This document shows positions 4,783 through 5,046 of a stretch of 5,046 nucleotides of DNA, piece after piece. This DNA is from an uncultured Bacteroidales bacterium (GTDB lineage Bacteria > Bacteroidota > Bacteroidia > Bacteroidales > Marinilabiliaceae). The stretch lies in contig CAKUYZ010000118.1 of the NCBI GenBank assembly GCA_934717675.1, forward strand, positions 1-5,046, in the 5' to 3' direction. The number at the start of each line of letters is the position of its first letter. The first letter of the stretch is position 1. The position numbers and the translations under genes were made by a program. The notes beneath the pieces are model-generated. The model did no database searches. It saw nothing but the letters and a program-made list of their open reading frames with translations, and had not been told where the DNA came from.

Positions 4783-5046
4783 TCAATCCTCCCCGATAAT
4801 ACATTCCATTCCCACAAACACGAAAGGCTTCAAAGTTAGCAAATCACTGTTGTTTAACCTTATACACCCTTCACTGCTTCTTGTCCCTATTGATTCAGGC
4901 CTGCAAGTGCCATGAATGCCAATGCTCTTAAACCCAGGAACTTTAAGTCTAAAAAATATGGGCCATAAGCACCCTTTTGCAGACCCATCCCGTCGTTGAA
5001 GTCGTGCTTCCAATACGAAGAGTTCTCAATAGAGCATATTGTAAAC
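4783..5046 (-). pseudogene. L,D-transpeptidase (YkuD family), C-terminal part, interrupted by a -1 frameshift
   Basis: Two overlapping minus-strand frames together encode the end of a YkuD catalytic domain. The first is open from the right edge (5045) and gives SIENSSYWKHDFNDG, then GAYGPYF; continued alone it runs into unrelated sequence and a TAG at 4889-4887. The second, from 4950 to the TGA at 4785-4783, gives KVPGFKSIGIHGTC (His codon 4914-4912), then PESIGTRSSEGCIRLNN with the catalytic Cys codon at 4866-4864, then a normal C-terminal strand. This second frame is closed upstream by TGA at 5028-5026, so it is not a separate gene. The family forms 3-3 cross-links or attaches proteins to peptidoglycan. 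Unshifted translation would lack both His and Cys and be inactive. All catalytic motifs downstream are intact, so the break is recent, is a sequencing error in a homopolymer, or is bypassed by recoding. The N-terminal part lies outside the window. Confidence 0.88.
4950..4956 (-). other. T TTT TTA heptamer at the frameshift point
   Basis: In the upstream frame the codons read TAT TTT TTA GAC, so the run is phased exactly as the -1 slippery heptamer X XXY YYZ (U UUU UUA, the same as the HIV-1 gag-pol site). A -1 slip here would continue as AGA CTT AAA GTT and restore the family-like sequence PYFLRLKVPGF. Adding one T to the run would do the same. The sequence alone cannot separate recoding from a base loss. 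Confidence 0.6.

Noticed and set aside
4831..4838. TAACTTTG promoter-like box inside the L,D-transpeptidase
   Set aside because: It is made by the codons CTA ACT TTG, lacks a -33 partner at the proper distance, and is probably coincidental, although it could in principle serve the small ORF.
4559..4915. Plus-strand 118-codon open frame upstream of rpsF, where Bacteroidota sometimes carry a divergent regulator
   Set aside because: Its translation has no helix-turn-helix or MarR-like pattern, it begins with TTG, and it runs antisense through the conserved L,D-transpeptidase motif.

Overview
The window looks like a chromosomal segment of a member of the Bacteroidota, most likely order Bacteroidales. 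Every gene I can support is on the minus strand. The evidence is: start sites mostly without a Shine-Dalgarno sequence; -7 boxes of the Bacteroides type (TAnnTTTG) before several genes; and protein sequences of Bacteroidota style (an M23 peptidase with a C-terminal LysM, a long-N-terminus SNF2 ATPase, and an L,D-transpeptidase of the 'GAYGPYF...IHGT...SEGCIRL' type). There are no tRNA or rRNA genes, CRISPR arrays or insertion sequences.

Layout in transcription order (right to left). (1) 5046-4783: the C-terminal part of a YkuD-family L,D-transpeptidase, broken into two frames at a T6A run that is exactly phased as a T TTT TTA slippery heptamer. (2) 4782-4449: a mostly non-coding gap holding a possible 46-codon small ORF, two inverted repeats and a promoter candidate for the next operon. 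(3) 4448-3356: the ribosomal protein operon rpsF-rpsR-rplI (bS6, bS18, bL9). rpsR and rplI carry clear Shine-Dalgarno sequences, which is unusual here. (4) 3355-3160: an intergenic region with a promoter-like box and a strong 12-bp intrinsic terminator only 20 nt before the next start codon. (5) 3159-2770: crcB (fluC), a fluoride channel. (6) 2667-1723: a secreted M23 endopeptidase with LysM, with its own promoter and a GC-rich intrinsic terminator. (7) 1614-1: the N-terminal 538 codons of an SNF2-family ATPase, running off the left edge just after its Walker A motif. The last gene is complete at its start, and all other reading frames in 1-1614 are shadows of it.

Most of the window is housekeeping: translation, cell-wall remodelling and fluoride detoxification. 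I see no defence or mobile system. The points most worth following are the frameshifted L,D-transpeptidase (decayed gene, sequence error or recoded gene), the selective use of Shine-Dalgarno sequences inside the bS6/bS18 operon, and the terminator placed inside the apparent crcB leader.
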